Shown: positions 7,998 to 19,595, counted from the stretch's first letter. The stretch: 64,000 bases of DNA from Flavobacterium wongokense (GCF_021608265.1 NZ_JAKIHP010000001.1:186001-250000); one strand, 5' to 3'. Made by a program: numbers and translations. Notes: generated by a model from the sequence alone, not told the origin.

Positions 7998-9953
7998 TTA
8001 TTTCAGCTGTTGTTTTACGTGGGTGAAGGCGTCTGTATTTACCTTAACCGTAAACTCCTTTTTCAAATCATCAACCCAACGCTGCTCCAAATATTGCTGG
8101 TAATCATTGACGATTTTCCCTTTGCATTCCTCAAGCGTTTTAGGGCTTTCGGGTAATACGCGTTCTACATTGGTCACAAAATAGTATTCTCCTTCCTTAA
8201 ATACATTTGAAACGCCAACATCATATTTCATAGTTTTTGGCAAAGCATCAGTTCCTTCTTCAAAAACTCCGCTGTTGGTCATCACATTGATGACATTGTT
8301 AACATTGAGCTTGTCTTTGATGGTTTGTGGCTCGGTGTTCTTTTTTAAAAGTGCCTGAGCTTTTTTAATCATGTCTTCTTTGGTTGATGAAGCCACGGTT
8401 ACTTCCACTCTTTTCTTCCACATATGCTCCATTTTGTGTTGGTCGTAGAAGCTTTTCAATCCAAGTGTATCTGTTTTTGCCCTATCCCAGATTTCTTTTT
8501 CCATTAAGTCAAAAAGCAATAAACCGTCACGATATTCTTCCATAACATTGGCAAATTCAGGGAAATCATTTTCCAAATTCTCATCATAATAAGCAGTCAG
8601 CTGATCGTCTAAGAATTTCTCGTATAATTCTTCCGTAAGTTTTGCTACTGGTTTGGTTTTCAAACCTGATTTTTGCTGTTTTTCAACAAAATCCAAAAAC
8701 GCCTTATTATCAATCTTTTTTGAATTTATGGTAAGCAAAGTGGTGTTGTTAAACGTTTCTGGAGCTTTCCATTTACCGTCATAGAAATCATTGGTAACCA
8801 ATTTAGACATGGCAGCAAATTGTTTATTGTCTCTTTTATGAGTGTATTTTTTTCTAAGCTTTTCGTTTAAGGAAGCCGTAATTTTTTTAGATCGGTCGTC
8901 TTTACCCACTTTGGTTTCCAATTCAGGTTTCATTTCATCCAAAGATTTTATCGGATGCTTTTCAATCAGCTTAATGATGTGCCAGCCAAATTGGGACTGG
9001 AATGGCGCAGAAACATCTCCGACATTTTTAAGTGCAAATGCCATGTTTTCAAATTCCTCAGAGCTCAATTGCCCTGAACCAAATTTGTTCAACACTCCGC
9101 CTTTTGATGACGAGGATTTGTCCTCCGAAAACTGTTTTGCCAAATCCTCAAACTTTTCGCCTTGCTGCAGTTTTTTGTAAATATCCTCAATGATTCTTTT
9201 GGAATCCTTGTCAACATCTTCCGGTTTCGGGCTCAGGATCATGATGTGGGCAACGGTGATTTCACCACGGTTGGCTCTTACGTCATTAATCTTTAGGATA
9301 TGGTAACCAAAACGTGTCCTGATAATTTTAGAAATTTCACCTTTTGGTGTATTGAAAGCTGCCGTTTCAAAAGGATAAACCATTCTGAAAGCAGAAAAAT
9401 ATCCTAAATCACCTTTGTTTTCCTTCGCTGATGGATCTTCAGAAAACTGTACTGCCAAATCGTCGAAGTTTTCTCCGGCAACCGCTTTTTTCCTAATATC
9501 CTCAATTTTTTTATACGCTTTCAAAGTATCTTCTGCAGTTGCATTTTCATCAACAAGGATAAGAATATGCGAAGCCCTAACTTCTTTTTGAAGACGGTTG
9601 TAACCTTCCTCAATAAGCTCCTGAGTGATTTTGGTATCGTTAAAATAATTTTTGGCTAACTGGCTTCGGTACGATTTTAATTCATTTTGGTATTGGGCAC
9701 CATTCTGCAAACCCAGTTTGTAGGCTTTGTTTACCTTCAATTTATAACCCACAAATAAATCCAAATACTGATTGAGGTCTTTTTGGGTATCGTCTTTTAC
9801 TAAGTCCAGGTTTTTCTTGTAAATTCTTGCAAATTCGTCGGTGTAGTAAGGCTTGTCGTTGATTGAAAATAGAACTTCCCTTGTGTTATTTTGTGCAATA
9901 TTGGCATATGATATTAAAAATAACAATGCGAAAAAAAACTGTTTTAAGTTCAT
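7998..9953 (-). CDS. Periplasmic peptidyl-prolyl isomerase with two parvulin domains
   Basis: A 651-residue protein and the first gene of the envelope-chaperone operon. The start MNLKQFFFALLFLISYANIAQ gives a clean signal peptide; the frame also holds a methionine six codons earlier. An N-terminal helical domain is followed by two parvulin repeats: one at about 130-235 (VRASHILILV, GDLGYF, FGYHILKI) and one at about 240-340 (VAHIMILSP, GGVLNKFGSG, FGWHIIKL). A long C-terminal region of about 300 residues is not recognised. The protein probably helps fold outer-membrane and secreted proteins. The stop codon is adjacent to the next start. Confidence 0.88.
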   Translation of the reverse strand: MNLKQFFFALLFLISYANIAQNNTREVLFSINDKPYYTDEFARIYKKNLDLVKDDTQKDLNQYLDLFVGYKLKVNKAYKLGLQNGAQYQNELKSYRSQLAKNYFNDTKITQELIEEGYNRLQKEVRASHILILVDENATAEDTLKAYKKIEDIRKKAVAGENFDDLAVQFSEDPSAKENKGDLGYFSAFRMVYPFETAAFNTPKGEISKIIRTRFGYHILKINDVRANRGEITVAHIMILSPKPEDVDKDSKRIIEDIYKKLQQGEKFEDLAKQFSEDKSSSSKGGVLNKFGSGQLSSEEFENMAFALKNVGDVSAPFQSQFGWHIIKLIEKHPIKSLDEMKPELETKVGKDDRSKKITASLNEKLRKKYTHKRDNKQFAAMSKLVTNDFYDGKWKAPETFNNTTLLTINSKKIDNKAFLDFVEKQQKSGLKTKPVAKLTEELYEKFLDDQLTAYYDENLENDFPEFANVMEEYRDGLLLFDLMEKEIWDRAKTDTLGLKSFYDQHKMEHMWKKRVEVTVASSTKEDMIKKAQALLKKNTEPQTIKDKLNVNNVINVMTNSGVFEEGTDALPKTMKYDVGVSNVFKEGEYYFVTNVERVLPESPKTLEECKGKIVNDYQQYLEQRWVDDLKKEFTVKVNTDAFTHVKQQLK

Positions 9954-10044
9954 GCTGATAAAAAATTTCAATAAAAATTTACAATTAAATTTTGTGTTCC
10001 TTGAATTGTCAAAAACTGCTTAAAAATTGCAGTGTAACAATCAA

Positions 10045-10075
10045 CAAAAATAGTAATTCAAACACATTATCCAAC
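10045..10075 (-). promoter_or_regulatory. Candidate promoter of the chaperone operon
   Basis: On the minus strand the -7 word TATTTTTG (10052-10045) matches the Bacteroidota consensus TAnnTTTG, and GTTG lies about 20 nt upstream in place of TTTG. This would give a leader of roughly 85 nt before the start at 9953. Confidence 0.4.
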
Positions 10076-10180
10076 TATACACGCTACTATTAACAAAATT
10101 TTATTAACACTTAAGGAAACCTTAATAAATGCCAAAATATTTGAAACGGAAAGCATATCGAAATAATCAGTAAATAATAG

Positions 10181-10188
10181 TATTTTTG
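10181..10188 (+). promoter_or_regulatory. Candidate -7 promoter element of prfC
   Basis: TATTTTTG matches the Bacteroidota -7 consensus TAnnTTTG and ends 19 bp before the prfC start. No clear TTTG is found at the expected -33 position, so support rests on one element. Confidence 0.4.
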
Positions 10189-10207
10189 CAACCAATTTAT
10201 CAAAATC

Positions 10208-11797
10208 ATGAGCTTTTTAAAAGAAATACAACGCCGCAGGACCTTTGGAATCATCTCGCATCCCGATGCCGGAAAAACAACTCTTACCGAGAAATTACTA
10301 CTCTTTGGTGGAGCCATTCAGGAAGCTGGTGCGGTTAAGAACAATAAAATCAAAAAAGGAGCCACTTCCGATTTCATGGAAATAGAGCGCCAGAGAGGGA
10401 TTTCGGTTTCGACTTCGGTTTTGGCATTCAACTATCAAGGCAAAAAAATCAACATCCTGGATACGCCCGGACACAAGGATTTTGCTGAAGATACTTTCCG
10501 AACGTTAACGGCTGTCGACAGTGTGATTGTGGTGATTGACGTTGCAAAAGGGGTTGAGGAACAAACCGAAAAATTGGTTGCCGTTTGTAGGATGAGAAAC
10601 ATTCCGATGATTGTTTTCATAAACAAATTGGACAGGGAAGGAAAGGATGCTTTTGATTTGATGGACGAAGTAGAGCAAAAGTTAGGCTTGAGCGTAACGC
10701 CATTGAGTTTCCCAATCGGAATGGGGTATGACTTTCAGGGAATTTACAATATCTGGGAGCAAAACATCAATCTTTTTAGTGGTGACAGCCGTAAGAATAT
10801 TGAAGATACGATTGCCTTTTCTGATATTGACAGTCCGGAATTGGAAAAAATCATTGGAGAGAAACCAGCTGTAAAACTTAGGGAAGAACTCGAATTGATT
10901 TCAGAAGTTTATCCTGCCTTTGACAGGGAACAATACCTCAGCGGTAATTTGCAACCCGTATTTTTTGGTTCGGCATTGAACAATTTCGGAGTTAGGGAAT
11001 TGTTGGATTGCTTTGTGGAAATCGCTCCGGCACCAAGGCCAAAGGAATCTGAAACGAGATTGGTAAAACCCGAAGAAGAAAAAATGGCCGGATTTGTATT
11101 CAAAATCCACGCAAATATGGATCCGAAGCACCGCGACAGGCTGGCATTCGTCAAAATAGTTTCGGGAACCTTTGAGCGCAACAAACCGTATCTGCATGTC
11201 CGTCAGGGAAAGAACCTGAAATTCTCAAGCCCTAATGCATTTTTTGCTGAGAAAAAGGAAATTGTAGACATCTCATATCCTGGCGATATTGTTGGTTTGC
11301 ACGACACCGGGAATTTCAAGATTGGCGACACGCTTACCGAAGGGGAAATCATGAGTTTTAAAGGAATTCCGAGTTTCTCACCCGAACACTTTAGATATAT
11401 AAATAATGCTGACCCTTTAAAAGCAAAACAACTGGACAAAGGTATTGACCAGCTGATGGATGAAGGTGTGGCGCAGTTGTTTACCTTAGAAATGAATAAC
11501 CGAAAAGTCATCGGGACTGTTGGAGCACTTCAGTATGAAGTAATCCAGTACCGTTTGGAGCATGAATATGGTGCCAAATGCAGCTATGAAACTTTTCCAG
11601 TTCATAAAGCCTGTTGGGTAAAGCCCGATGACGCCAAGAGCGAAGAATTCAAGGAATTTAAAAGAATTAAGCAAAAGTTTCTTGCGCATGATAAATATGG
11701 TCAATTAGTGTTTTTGGCAGATTCTGAATTTACAATCCAAATGACTCAGAGTAAATTCCCAAATGTAAAATTGTATTTTACCTCAGAATTTGAGTAA
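10208..11797 (+). CDS. prfC: Peptide chain release factor 3
   Basis: RF3, the translational GTPase that removes RF1 and RF2 from the ribosome after termination. It has 529 residues, the usual length. The G domain starts FGIISHPDAGKTTLTEKLL (G1), followed by RGISVSTSVLAF (G2), LDTPGHKDFAEDTFR (G3) and INKLDREGKD (G4). The RF3 type is set apart from EF-G by GGAIQEAGAVKNNK and by the C-terminal domain with ALQYEVIQYRLEHEYGA. It stands alone on its strand, divergent from the chaperone operon. A weak inverted repeat (GAACTAAA/TTTAGTTC) follows at 11813-11831 without a good U tract. Confidence 0.97.
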   Translation: MSFLKEIQRRRTFGIISHPDAGKTTLTEKLLLFGGAIQEAGAVKNNKIKKGATSDFMEIERQRGISVSTSVLAFNYQGKKINILDTPGHKDFAEDTFRTLTAVDSVIVVIDVAKGVEEQTEKLVAVCRMRNIPMIVFINKLDREGKDAFDLMDEVEQKLGLSVTPLSFPIGMGYDFQGIYNIWEQNINLFSGDSRKNIEDTIAFSDIDSPELEKIIGEKPAVKLREELELISEVYPAFDREQYLSGNLQPVFFGSALNNFGVRELLDCFVEIAPAPRPKESETRLVKPEEEKMAGFVFKIHANMDPKHRDRLAFVKIVSGTFERNKPYLHVRQGKNLKFSSPNAFFAEKKEIVDISYPGDIVGLHDTGNFKIGDTLTEGEIMSFKGIPSFSPEHFRYINNADPLKAKQLDKGIDQLMDEGVAQLFTLEMNNRKVIGTVGALQYEVIQYRLEHEYGAKCSYETFPVHKACWVKPDDAKSEEFKEFKRIKQKFLAHDKYGQLVFLADSEFTIQMTQSKFPNVKLYFTSEFE

Positions 11798-11872
11798 ATC
11801 GTCGTAAAATTTGAACTAAATTTTTTAGTTCTAAAAATGATTCCTATATTTACCGGCTGTAATAGAGCGTTT

Positions 11873-12082
11873 ATGAAAAACCTATTGAAATTTTACTTAC
11901 TGGCTTTTATTTTATTGTCTGATTTTGTGGCTTTTGCACAACCAGGCGATGACGATGGTGGTGGCGGACTTGAAGGTGGTGACCCGGAACCAGCGCCAAT
12001 TAACAGCAAATTAATCCTGTTAGCAATAACCGGTATTCTTTTCGTAATGTATACTTTTAGAAAAAATAAAAAGCAAGCTTAA
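11873..12082 (+). CDS. Small exported membrane peptide, unknown function
   Basis: A 69-residue protein from the ATG at 11873, chosen because it starts a signal peptide (MKNLLKFYLLAFILL...FAFAQ-like end). A longer frame begins at 11837 without such a feature. The mature part has an acidic glycine linker (PGDDDGGGG), a PINSKLILLAITGILFVMY membrane helix and a basic tail RKNKK. This layout of signal peptide, acidic spacer, PINSK motif and C-terminal helix is common in flavobacterial genomes, where such genes are often labelled 'signal peptidase' without catalytic residues; none is present here. The function is unknown. Confidence 0.7.
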   Translation: MKNLLKFYLLAFILLSDFVAFAQPGDDDGGGGLEGGDPEPAPINSKLILLAITGILFVMYTFRKNKKQA

Positions 12083-12107
12083 AAAAAAATTTTAAGCTTA
12101 TTTTTTT
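12075..12107 (+). terminator. Terminator after the small membrane peptide gene
   Basis: The arms AAGCTTAAAA and TTTTAAGCTT with a five-A loop are followed by a run of seven T. The stop codon at 12080-12082 lies inside the stem. Confidence 0.65.
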
Positions 12108-12116
12108 ATAAAAACC

Positions 12117-12152
12117 ATAAAAAAATCCCCACCGTTTTGGTGGGGATTTTTT
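12117..12152. terminator. Bidirectional terminator
   Basis: A strong hairpin ATCCCCACC/GGTGGGGAT with a five-base loop, flanked by A-run and T-run so that it works on both strands. It ends the giant surface-protein gene on the minus strand and backs up the plus-strand terminator just before it. Confidence 0.85.
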
Positions 12153-12171
12153 ATTTAACAATAATATAATA

Positions 12172-13805
12172 TCATCGGATAACCTTCTTGGTAACCACGA
12201 TTCCATCTTCGGAAGTAATTTGAAGCAATAAAACTTCATTTGCCAATCCGCCACTTATTGTAGCCTGATTCGAATTGATATTGGTTTTGTCGAATAACAA
12301 TCTTCCTCTGATATCAAACACTTTTACCGATTTCATAATTGTGTTTCCTGAATTGATTACAAACTCATTGCCCTGGCTGTAAATAACCACTGAATTTGCA
12401 GTGAAAGTATGATTAGACAATTGTGCCTGGTATACAACTTCAAAACGATTGGTAAACGTTCCTGCATCTGAAGCAAAAGTATAAGCGCCAGTACTTAAAT
12501 TATGGATTGTAGTCGTCAGGTTGTCTTTTAAATAAACTGCCTGTGCACCGTTAGTAAATATTCCGTCAACATGATCAATGGCAATGGTGTAGCTTCCTGC
12601 TGTAGTTATTTTACAACTTAATGGAATCATATCAGAGGCATTGAATGGCAATGCTTTTCCTTGAATGGTATAATCTGTATTGTCAAGGATTGAGCTCAAC
12701 AAAGCACTCCCTGTATTGATATTTTTACCGTCGTATAAATCCACATCGTTGGTTGCACCAGTCATATAACCGGCAGCCATTTGGCAAAATGCACCCGAAG
12801 CATTCGTTAAATTCAACCAGAATCTGTTCGTTTCAACAACATCATTCACAGCAGTTGCATTGCCTGTTTTAAAGAATTGATCTGCATTATCGGAAGAACG
12901 CTGCCCGTTTCTAAAATCAACAGTTGTCGCAGCACCGGAAGCTTCTACAAAGAAACCTTGTCCGGTTCTCAGGATTCCATTCGGATTGAATACCTGCGCT
13001 TCATTGTTGGATGTAAATGTTCCTCCTGCCCAGGTACAATAAGCATTATTGGAAGTATTGTTGTTGGTTTCCCTCCAAAAATACAATGTCCCGGTAATGT
13101 TGGTACTATTATCTGAAACAAATTGCGTCATGCTGATTGGTGACGGATAAGGATTTCCAACCAAATTAAAGCGTTGTCCTGCACCACCGTTTATCATATT
13201 AAAAGTTATGTTCCCGTTATTTGGAACCCCGGTAAATGTACCATTCCAAATGGTTGCAGCAGTTGGATGATCCCAAGGCATACGGATTAAGTATCCTTTC
13301 GCCTGAGCAAACTGAACATTATTGCTGTCAGTACCATTAACGCCACTAGCATTCAAACCTGTCAGGTTGAATCCGAGGTCAGCGTTGTTGAATACATTAG
13401 TGTTCGTTCTGTAAACGTAAAACCTGTTTCCGAAAGTAGAAGGGGAATAAGCATATACTCCCTGACCCGTAACTGGCGAAGACCATAAGGTATAATCAAG
13501 ACGCTTCAACGCTGATGAATTCCTTTTTACAATTATATTACCCGAATTGGCCAAAGTGGTGTTCTGCAATAAATTGGCATTGTTATTTAAGGTAAATGTA
13601 CTTCCGGCTTCAACAGTTAACCTTCCGTTCAAAGTAACATCGAATCCTGACGGAACAGTTACTGTTGCATTATTTTTCAATCGAAGCGAACAGGCAGCTA
13701 AATCACCGCTCAACGTTGCTGTTGAACCATCGAACACAACTGATTTTCCAGATGTTGGCGTCCCATTCGACCATGATGCACCTCCATTGGTAGAAGTAGT
13801 CAAAT
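12172..13805 (-). repeat. Shared C-terminal module, copy A
   Basis: This part encodes about 545 residues that recur in the next two giant genes (19835-21480 and 26014-27655). Landmarks are [42 protein letters not shown] and [17 protein letters not shown] 65-bp run at 12998-13062 is identical to 20664-20728. Confidence 0.9.
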
Positions 13806-16800
13806 CAATGGTAATGGAAGCTGAACCTGTATTACCTGTTCCTACACAACCGCTGGCACCTGTTACAGAAACCAAAGTATAAGTCGTCGTTGCCAATGGC
13901 GAAACTGAAATATTTGAACCACTCGCATAATTGTTTACGGTTGTATTTGAAGTCCCATCATTGTAAACTACTGTAAATGGAGAAGTTCCTCCGGTTATTG
14001 CAACACTTAGATTCGTTGGGCTGCCTGAGCAGATAGCGGCGCTTCCGGTTAGGATTGCGGCAGAAGTTGTTGCATTTACTGTAACCAATTGCGAAGCACA
14101 TGTTGTGGTGTTACAAGTTCCACTGTAACGCACATAGTAAGTTGTATTGGATGAAGGAGAAACTGTTATTGAATTTCCGGTTCCTGCAGAAGTCCCTCCG
14201 CATGAACCCGTAAACCATTGCACTGTTGCTCCTGTTCCCAATGTACCTCCACTTACTGTAAGTGTAGTACTGTTTCCGTTGCATATAGTCGTCGTTCCTG
14301 TAATTCCGGTTGGAGCTACAGATGGTGTGTTTACCGTTACCAATTGCGAAGCACATGCTGTGGTATTACAAGTCCCGTTATAACGCACATAATACGTTGT
14401 ATTCGACGAAGGTGAAACTGTAATCGAGTTTCCTGTTCCGGCAGAAGTTCCACCACAAGAACCAGTGAACCATTCTGCTGTTGCTCCAGTTCCAGCTGTT
14501 CCGCCACTTACTGTTAAAGTAGTGCTGTTCCCGTTGCAGATTGTTGTTGTTCCTGCAATTCCGGTTGGAGCCACAGATGGTGTGTTTACCGTTACCAATT
14601 GCGAAGCACATGCTGTGGTATTACAACTTCCGCTATAACGTACATAATAAGTTGTATTGGTTGAAGGTGAAACGGTAATCGAGTTTCCTGTCCCTGCTGA
14701 TGTTCCTCCGCATGAACCTGTAAACCATTGTACTGATGCTCCCGTTCCTGAAGTTCCGCCACTTATTGTAAGTGTCGTACTATTCCCGTTACAGATTGTA
14801 GTGGTTCCGGTAATCCCGGTTGGAGCTACCGATGGTGTATTCACTGTTACCAATTGCGAAGCACATGTTGTTGTGTTACAGGTTCCGCTGTAACGTACAT
14901 AATAAGTTGTATTCGATGAAGGCGAAACTGTTATTGAGTTTCCTGTTCCTGCAGAAGTTCCACCACAAGAGCCTGTAAACCATTGCACCGTTGCTCCGGT
15001 TCCTGCAGCTCCACCACTTACTGTAAGTGTTGTACTGTTTCCATTACAGATAGTACTTGTTCCTGTAATTCCGGTTGGAGCAGTTGACAAGGTGTTTACT
15101 GTAATCAATTGCGAAGCGCAGGTTGTAGTGTTGCAGGTTCCGCTGTAACGCACATAATAAGTTGTGTTGGATGTCGGTGAAACTGTTATTGAAGTTCCTG
15201 TTCCGGCAGAAGTTCCACCGCAAGAACCCGTAAACCATTGTACTGTTGCTCCAGCCCCTAATGTTCCTCCGCTTACCGTTAAAGTAGTGCTGTTTCCATT
15301 ACAGATAGTGCTTGTTCCTGTAATTCCTGTTGGAGCTACCGATGATGAATTTACATTTATGGTTCCTGTTGCATTCACATTTCCACAACCTCCAGTCAAA
15401 GGAATGCTGTAATTGAATGTTCCGGTCGCTGTTGGTGTTCCGCTTATTGTTATTGTATTTGATGACCAGGCAGCAGTTACTCCGGTTGGCAAACCTGAAG
15501 CAGTACCAATTCCTGTTGCTCCTGTTGTAGTGTGGGTTATTGCGGTTAAAGCCGTATTCACACATAAGGTCGGTGAAGATGAAGCAGCGCCAGCTGTATT
15601 AGTTGGGTTTACTGTTATGCTCGGAGTTGTTGTCAATTGGGTTGTACAACCTGTTGCAGTTATTGTAGCCAATACATTAAATGTAGTAGCAACCGTTAAG
15701 TTACCTGTAGGCAGGTTTAAATTACCGCCATTACCTGTAAGGGCAGATCCTATATTAGTATTTCCTGAATTATTCCTTAATTGATAGTTTTCAGTGGAAA
15801 GAGAACCTGCAACAATAACATTGGCTCCGGTTCCTGTACATACCGCTGCCGAAGAAACTGTTATAGTTTTATTTGCTGGATTCGGAGTTGTTGATACATT
15901 TACCAAATTACTTGGAACCGACGCACAACCAGTAGTTAGGTTTGTCGCTTCAACGTAGTAACCTGTTCCAGCCGGCACATTGGTAAAGCTAAGTGCAGCT
16001 CCTGTTCCGATTATTGGGTCACCAACCTCTTCATCTGCATCATCAATCAATTGATATTCTATTCCAGCTACAGAGGTAGTCGAAGTAATTGTTCCATTAT
16101 CTCCGGGACTTGCGCAAATAGTGCTTCCTGTTATAACAAGTGCTGCAGGATTTGCTGTTGTTGTAACATTAACAGCATTACTGTTAGAAGAAATACATCC
16201 CGTTGTAGCATTGGTTGCTACAACATAATATCCATTTCCTGCATCCAAATCGGTCCAAGTCAAAGCACTTCCTGTACCAGGCAGTACTGCCTGAATCGCT
16301 ACATTACTTGAATTATACAGCTGGTAATTCACGCCTGTTTGGGAAGTTGAAGAAGTAATCGTTCCATCATCTCCAGGACTTGCACAGATTGTACTTCCGG
16401 TCAAAACCAAGGCTGTTGGATTAGCATTTGCAGAGACATTTACAGCCGTGCTTGTCGAAAAACATCCGGTAGTAGCATTGGTAGCAATAACGTAATAGCC
16501 ATTTCCAGCTGCCAGTGCTGTCCAGTTCAAAGCTGAACCTGTTCCTGCCTTAGCAGCCTGTACAGTTGCATTACTCGAATTATATAATTGATAATTAACT
16601 CCGGTTTGAGAAGTTGTTGTTGTTATTGTTCCATTTCCTCCTGGGCTTGTACAAATGGTACTTCCTGTTAAGGAAGGCACAGCTGGATTAGAATTTATAG
16701 TCAATACAACAGCCGTTCTTGTTGCACTCAAACATCCTGTTGCTGAAACTCTGGTCTGAGCATGGTAAGTCCCGGCTGCTGCAGGTGTATAAGAAGTAGA

Positions 16801-19515
16801 ACCTGATAACAACAAAGTTCCACCACTAGCCTGATTATACCAGTCGACAACCTGCCCAGCAGTTACTGTTACTGTTAATGCCGGAATGGTAGCTCCTGAA
16901 CAAATTGTTTTATTTCCACCACTTGTTGGTGCACTAGGCGCATTACAGTTAATATTGATGATACCGGTTGCAGTTGATCCAAACCAGGTAGCATTTTTAT
17001 TTACCGCTGGCGAAGCGGTAGAACCCCAAGTTCCGATAACCTGAGAAGCCCCACCAAGCGTAAGCGATAAAGCGCTATGAGTCAAACCTGTTCCCAAATT
17101 GGCTACAGCTGTTCCGCTTATTGATAGATTGTTGTTTATTGTAGTAGCGTTACTTAATGTCTTGATTCCAGAACCTGAAAATCCAAGGTTGTAGAAAGAC
17201 GAATTGGCTGCAATCGTTTGATTTCCGGCTGCGCCAAAATTTACTGTCCCGGTTGAAGGCACAAACACGCTTCCTGTTCCGTTCCATGCAGTTGCGCTCA
17301 CAGCATTTACATTCAATATGCTGCTTCCACCATTTAAGACTCCAGCTGTAAGTGTTACAATTCCTGTGAAAGTATGTGTAAATCCTATTCCAAGATTCAA
17401 TGCAGCAGTTCCTGAACCATTTATTGTCAGGGTTGATCCATTTGCATTTCCCGTCATAGTTGCTATACCTGCAATTTTAGTAAATGTAACCGCTCCTGTC
17501 GTAGTAAAATCGTCTATTGATTGCGTTGCTGTTGTACCCGCAATTGTTACGCCTCCTGAACCACTTGTTAGCGTTCCGTTATTGATAAAATCACCATGGA
17601 AAGTCATCAAATTTGCCCCTGGCGTTAAAGTAGCTCCTGTATTGATATTCAGAGGAACACTAGTATTGTTACCAATCTGAACAACTCCCGGTGTAGTTAT
17701 AGCTCCCGTGTTTTTGATAACAATCCCTCCAGTGGCCACGAATGGTGTAATCCATTCCTCAGTAGAGGCTGTTCTTGCTGTTGCAGTGTTATACTGCAAA
17801 GTTGCCGCCGTTCCATAAGATATTGCTCCTGTAGTTACAGTAGTGATAGCCGTTCCTTCCATTGACAACACAGCATTGATGGTTGGCGATGTGGCAAAAG
17901 TCTTCGTCCCTGAACCCGATAAGGTTAGATTGCTATAGGTTGTTACGTAAGCAGTTTGTCCAGCTCCGGTATAGTTAACAGTATTTCCCGCTGTTGCTGC
18001 GTTTAGTGTTGTAATTCCGATTGTTCCGTTTAAGTTTAAAATCCCTGTTGCTCCCTGAATAAAACTTCCAGTTCCGGTTAATGATGCGGCAGCAGTAACT
18101 GTACTGTTATTAGTAACAGAAACTCCGGTTACTGTAAGTGCAGTAGCAGAAGTAAATATGCTGTTGATGGTATACGCTCCGGTAAAAGTTGCCGTTGGGA
18201 TAATTGTTGAAGTGGTTCCGCTAATTATTTTTGTTGCTCCGGTAAAATTATGCGCTCCTGTATTGGCTGTAAATGTTGTAGCATTATTAGTAAAATTTCC
18301 TCCAAAATTAATTGCAGAAACAGCTGATTCATTCCAAACACCATTTAGGGTTACGTCTCCAGTAAATGTTTTTGCGCCGGTTCCTCCAAGAACAATCGAT
18401 CCTGTAACCGAAGTTGCGCCACCTACACCTAAGGTAAAGTTGTTACCTGTCGTAAATGTGGTACCAGAATTAATCGTAAGATTATTGGTTATGGCCAAAT
18501 TAACAACCGAAGTAGTTGTTGCAGTCCCGCTCAAAGAAAGCGCACCAATTGTTGTAGTTCCTGTGGCTAAGGTTTTTGCGCCGCTTCCTGAAAAATTTAA
18601 ATTACTATAGTTTCCGGTGTGGATTGTTTGTGCCGCTCCGGTATAATTAACCGTATTTCCTGAAGTAGTAGCATTTAATGTTGTTATCCCGGACGTCCCT
18701 CCAATATTCAAAGTCGCTGTAGCTCCTTGAGTTACACCTCCTGTACCGGCAAGCGATGTAGCCGCGGTAATCGTTCCGTTATTGGTTAAAGTTACTCCGG
18801 TAACCGTAAGTAAGGTTGAGCATGTCAGAGTTCCATTGTTTGTATAAGCAGATGTAAATGTTGCCCTTGGCATAGCCGTATTTGTGCTTCCTGACAAAGT
18901 CCCTGCTCCTGTAAAGTTGTGCAAACTAGCTACTAACGAAGTAAACGTCGTCGCATTATTAATAAAATTATTTTTTATAACATATGTATTTGCCACAGTA
19001 TTCGCACCTGCATTCGACTCGTCCCAAACAGCACCTGCGTTCAAGGTTAAAACCCCATTAAAGTTGATTGTACGCTTTGTAGTGCTTGTCGAACCAAAAT
19101 TGATTCTTCCTGTTATGGTGGTAGCGCCCAGTATGGTAGTATTTCGCTTAATTGTCATTGTTCCTCCACTATTAACCGTAAGCGCTCCAAAAGTTACCGT
19201 AACTCCGGAGTTATTCATGGTCAGTATGGCGCCGCTATTCACCGTTACAGAACCCGCAGCGGTTTGCGTTATTGAGGCGGCAATGTTAACGAAATTAGTT
19301 CCAGTGGTTGCAATAATGACAGTATCTCCCGTTCCTGGCGCTACACCGCCAACCCATGTTGATCCGGTTGCCCAGTTTCCACCTGTAGCAGTACTGGTAA
19401 TGGTTGCTGCCTGTATAGCAAATGTTGACAGGACAAAGGGCAGAATGAATAAAGATTTTTTTAAGGTTGAAAGGTTAATTCCTTTCGGATTCGAATTGAG
19501 AACTATTTTTTTCAT
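12172..19515 (-). CDS. Giant T9SS-secreted surface protein A (2447 aa, Ig-like repeats)
   Basis: Cell-surface or secreted protein exported by Sec and then the type IX system. A signal peptide (about 1-36, ending FAIQA) leads into a long Thr/Gly/Asn-rich region (about 37-860) of short beta-helix-like repeats starting [20 protein letters not shown]. Next come an Ig-like domain ([15 protein letters not shown]), three related repeats of about 80-90 residues around [10 protein letters not shown] (about 940-1200), a [10 protein letters not shown] domain also found in the neighbouring paralogue, and five tandem 85-residue Ig-like repeats (about 1385-1810). A SprB-like repeat ([13 protein letters not shown]) precedes the C-terminal module (about 1903-2447), which ends in the type A sorting domain ([11 protein letters not shown]...KKVIR). 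No catalytic motif is seen; adhesion or matrix function is an inference from the repeats. Confidence 0.9.
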   Translation of the reverse strand: MKKIVLNSNPKGINLSTLKKSLFILPFVLSTFAIQAATITSTATGGNWATGSTWVGGVAPGTGDTVIIATTGTNFVNIAASITQTAAGSVTVNSGAILTMNNSGVTVTFGALTVNSGGTMTIKRNTTILGATTITGRINFGSTSTTKRTINFNGVLTLNAGAVWDESNAGANTVANTYVIKNNFINNATTFTSLVASLHNFTGAGTLSGSTNTAMPRATFTSAYTNNGTLTCSTLLTVTGVTLTNNGTITAATSLAGTGGVTQGATATLNIGGTSGITTLNATTSGNTVNYTGAAQTIHTGNYSNLNFSGSGAKTLATGTTTIGALSLSGTATTTSVVNLAITNNLTINSGTTFTTGNNFTLGVGGATSVTGSIVLGGTGAKTFTGDVTLNGVWNESAVSAINFGGNFTNNATTFTANTGAHNFTGATKIISGTTSTIIPTATFTGAYTINSIFTSATALTVTGVSVTNNSTVTAAASLTGTGSFIQGATGILNLNGTIGITTLNAATAGNTVNYTGAGQTAYVTTYSNLTLSGSGTKTFATSPTINAVLSMEGTAITTVTTGAISYGTAATLQYNTATARTASTEEWITPFVATGGIVIKNTGAITTPGVVQIGNNTSVPLNINTGATLTPGANLMTFHGDFINNGTLTSGSGGVTIAGTTATQSIDDFTTTGAVTFTKIAGIATMTGNANGSTLTINGSGTAALNLGIGFTHTFTGIVTLTAGVLNGGSSILNVNAVSATAWNGTGSVFVPSTGTVNFGAAGNQTIAANSSFYNLGFSGSGIKTLSNATTINNNLSISGTAVANLGTGLTHSALSLTLGGASQVIGTWGSTASPAVNKNATWFGSTATGIININCNAPSAPTSGGNKTICSGATIPALTVTVTAGQVVDWYNQASGGTLLLSGSTSYTPAAAGTYHAQTRVSATGCLSATRTAVVLTINSNPAVPSLTGSTICTSPGGNGTITTTTSQTGVNYQLYNSSNATVQAAKAGTGSALNWTALAAGNGYYVIATNATTGCFSTSTAVNVSANANPTALVLTGSTICASPGDDGTITSSTSQTGVNYQLYNSSNVAIQAVLPGTGSALTWTDLDAGNGYYVVATNATTGCISSNSNAVNVTTTANPAALVITGSTICASPGDNGTITSTTSVAGIEYQLIDDADEEVGDPIIGTGAALSFTNVPAGTGYYVEATNLTTGCASVPSNLVNVSTTPNPANKTITVSSAAVCTGTGANVIVAGSLSTENYQLRNNSGNTNIGSALTGNGGNLNLPTGNLTVATTFNVLATITATGCTTQLTTTPSITVNPTNTAGAASSSPTLCVNTALTAITHTTTGATGIGTASGLPTGVTAAWSSNTITISGTPTATGTFNYSIPLTGGCGNVNATGTINVNSSSVAPTGITGTSTICNGNSTTLTVSGGTLGAGATVQWFTGSCGGTSAGTGTSITVSPTSNTTYYVRYSGTCNTTTCASQLITVNTLSTAPTGITGTSTICNGNSTTLTVSGGAAGTGATVQWFTGSCGGTSAGTGNSITVSPSSNTTYYVRYSGTCNTTTCASQLVTVNTPSVAPTGITGTTTICNGNSTTLTISGGTSGTGASVQWFTGSCGGTSAGTGNSITVSPSTNTTYYVRYSGSCNTTACASQLVTVNTPSVAPTGIAGTTTICNGNSTTLTVSGGTAGTGATAEWFTGSCGGTSAGTGNSITVSPSSNTTYYVRYNGTCNTTACASQLVTVNTPSVAPTGITGTTTICNGNSTTLTVSGGTLGTGATVQWFTGSCGGTSAGTGNSITVSPSSNTTYYVRYSGTCNTTTCASQLVTVNATTSAAILTGSAAICSGSPTNLSVAITGGTSPFTVVYNDGTSNTTVNNYASGSNISVSPLATTTYTLVSVTGASGCVGTGNTGSASITIDLTTSTNGGASWSNGTPTSGKSVVFDGSTATLSGDLAACSLRLKNNATVTVPSGFDVTLNGRLTVEAGSTFTLNNNANLLQNTTLANSGNIIVKRNSSALKRLDYTLWSSPVTGQGVYAYSPSTFGNRFYVYRTNTNVFNNADLGFNLTGLNASGVNGTDSNNVQFAQAKGYLIRMPWDHPTAATIWNGTFTGVPNNGNITFNMINGGAGQRFNLVGNPYPSPISMTQFVSDNSTNITGTLYFWRETNNNTSNNAYCTWAGGTFTSNNEAQVFNPNGILRTGQGFFVEASGAATTVDFRNGQRSSDNADQFFKTGNATAVNDVVETNRFWLNLTNASGAFCQMAAGYMTGATNDVDLYDGKNINTGSALLSSILDNTDYTIQGKALPFNASDMIPLSCKITTAGSYTIAIDHVDGIFTNGAQAVYLKDNLTTTIHNLSTGAYTFASDAGTFTNRFEVVYQAQLSNHTFTANSVVIYSQGNEFVINSGNTIMKSVKVFDIRGRLLFDKTNINSNQATISGGLANEVLLLQITSEDGIVVTKKVIR
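14085..15359 (-). repeat. Five in-frame 255-bp tandem repeats
   Basis: The word GCGAAGC recurs at 14091, 14346, 14601, 14856 and 15111, exactly 255 bp apart. Each unit encodes an 85-residue Ig-like domain with [25 protein letters not shown] and [10 protein letters not shown]. The copies differ at few residues, and many of the differences are silent. Confidence 0.95.
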
Positions 19516-19562
19516 TTTGACAGAATGATTAAAAAATTTATTTGTTGCGAATAATTGAAAAG

Positions 19563-19595
19563 CAAAAATAGATATTAAGTTTAGAAAAAAACAAA
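19563..19595 (-). promoter_or_regulatory. Bacteroidota-type promoter of giant gene A
   Basis: On the minus strand TTTG (19595-19592) and TATTTTTG (19570-19563) are separated by 21 nt, a full match to the -33 TTTG and -7 TAnnTTTG consensus. The leader would be about 40 nt before the start at 19515. The rest of the 19516-19782 gap is AT-rich with no other gene seen. Confidence 0.65.

Noticed and set aside
14085..15359. CRISPR or satellite array from the regular 255-bp spacing
   Set aside because: The units are long, coding and in frame with the surface protein; there are no unique spacers.
18884..19528. Long plus-strand open frames over the giant genes (also near 25041-25658, 17318-17680 and 23484-23831)
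   Set aside because: They mirror the Thr/Val/Asn/Gly-rich codons of the minus-strand genes, whose reverse complements lack stops. Their translations have no recognisable domains.
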